Shown in pieces: positions 5,142-5,729 of a stretch of DNA of 5,729 bases. The notes beneath the pieces were generated by a model. The model was not told the DNA's origin, did no database searches, and was given only the letters and a program-made list of their open reading frames with translations. The first letter of the stretch is position 1; each line of letters starts with the position of its first letter. The DNA is from an uncultured Moraxella sp. (GTDB taxonomy: Bacteria; Pseudomonadota; Gammaproteobacteria; Pseudomonadales; Moraxellaceae), in assembly GCA_937975585.1 (NCBI GenBank), contig CALJUC010000270.1, positions 1 through 5,729 on the forward strand, in the 5' to 3' direction. The position numbers and the translations under genes were made by a program.

Positions 5142-5729
5142 TAGCCTACCACATTACCCAATTGGAAGATTGGTAAGTACATGGCAATCACCAAACCACC
5201 TACCAGTACCCCTAGAATTGCCATAATCATTGGCTCCATAAGACTGGTTAAGCCATCGACCGCATTATCCACCTCATTTTCGTAATAGGTCGCAACTTTA
5301 TCCAGCATTTCCTCTAAACTACCAGCCTCTTCACCAATCCCAACCATCTGAATCGCCATACTTGGGAATAAGTTGGTCGAACGCATCGAGAATTGTAACT
5401 GTTGACCCGTCGCCACATCTTGTTTGATTTTTTGCGTGGCATCGTAGAACACCACATTATTGGTCGCACCCGCGGTCGAATTCAACGCATCAATCAGCGG
5501 CACACCCGCCGCAAAGGTGGTAGACAACGTACGTGCAAAACGTGCAATCACCGCTTGGTACGCAATGTTTCCAAAAATCGGTAACTTTAATGTCAAGCGA
5601 TCTAAGAAATCGCGGAATTTTTTACTGCGCTTTTTACCTTCAGAAAAGCCGATAACCGCGGCAGCGATGAGAAACATCATTATCCACCAATATTGCTGCA
5701 TCCACTCAGACATATTGATGACCATTTGG
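5141..5729 (-). CDS. pilC: type IV pilus inner-membrane platform protein, C-terminal part
   Basis: The visible part is the last 195 residues of a protein of the type II secretion F/PilC family, which forms the inner-membrane platform that couples the PilB/PilT motors to pilus growth. It is cut by the window edge: the codon before the internal ATG at 5725 is CAA and the frame stays open. Full-length PilC is about 400 residues, so roughly half is missing. Seen here are a membrane segment (WWIMMFLIAAAVIGF), then the second F domain with ARFARTLSTTFAAGVPLIDAL and the conserved GEEAGSLEEML motif, and a final membrane segment ending LPIFQLGNVVG, typical of the family C-terminus. The stop TAA overlaps the pilD ATG. 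PilC fits better than GspF because pilD and coaE follow directly. Confidence 0.93.
   Translation of the reverse strand, partial: QMVINMSEWMQQYWWIMMFLIAAAVIGFSEGKKRSKKFRDFLDRLTLKLPIFGNIAYQAVIARFARTLSTTFAAGVPLIDALNSTAGATNNVVFYDATQKIKQDVATGQQLQFSMRSTNLFPSMAIQMVGIGEEAGSLEEMLDKVATYYENEVDNAVDGLTSLMEPMIMAILGVLVGGLVIAMYLPIFQLGNVVG

Noticed and set aside
5402..5584. Plus-strand frame opposite pilC
   Set aside because: Arg/His-rich shadow of a conserved coding region with no ribosome site.

Overview
The window looks like chromosomal DNA from a moderately low-GC gammaproteobacterium. The best fit is Moraxellaceae (Moraxella/Psychrobacter-like). This rests on the pilC-pilD-coaE block of type IV-piliated gammaproteobacteria, the AT-rich spacers and the style of the proteins. 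It is an inference from content and was not checked by a database search. No tRNA, rRNA, CRISPR array, insertion sequence or phage structural gene is visible.

Layout. Positions 1-185 are upstream DNA ending in a promoter with a perfect inverted repeat over its -10 element. This drives a small AhpD-like/carboxymuconolactone decarboxylase-family gene (186-542), which is closed by a strong intrinsic terminator (585-617). After a leader of nearly 200 nt comes a two-gene NAD salvage unit on the + strand. The first gene is a bifunctional NMN adenylyltransferase/Nudix hydrolase (nadM, 804-1880) and the second is nicotinamide phosphoribosyltransferase (nadV, 2037-3452). The unit ends at a terminator (3499-3531) that may serve both strands. 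On the - strand, converging on it, is the distal part of a type IV pilus cluster: pilC (C-terminal part, cut by the window edge), pilD (overlapping pilC by one base) and coaE.

How the genes work together. NadV converts nicotinamide and PRPP to NMN, and the NadM domain adenylates NMN to NAD, so the pair is a complete two-step nicotinamide-to-NAD route. The Nudix half probably hydrolyses ADP-ribose or a related NAD breakdown product. CoaE makes the last step of coenzyme A. PilC (inner-membrane platform) and PilD (prepilin peptidase/N-methylase) serve pilus assembly and possibly type II secretion.

The most interesting non-coding signal is a pair of similar hairpins, one in front of each NAD salvage gene (742-762 and 1972-1998). 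Both have GGT...ACC ends, one A-A mismatch in the stem and the same ATAGA loop, and both end about 40 nt before the start codon. The second competes with another possible stem, so a shared cis-regulatory RNA element is worth testing. The coding genes themselves belong to recognised families.
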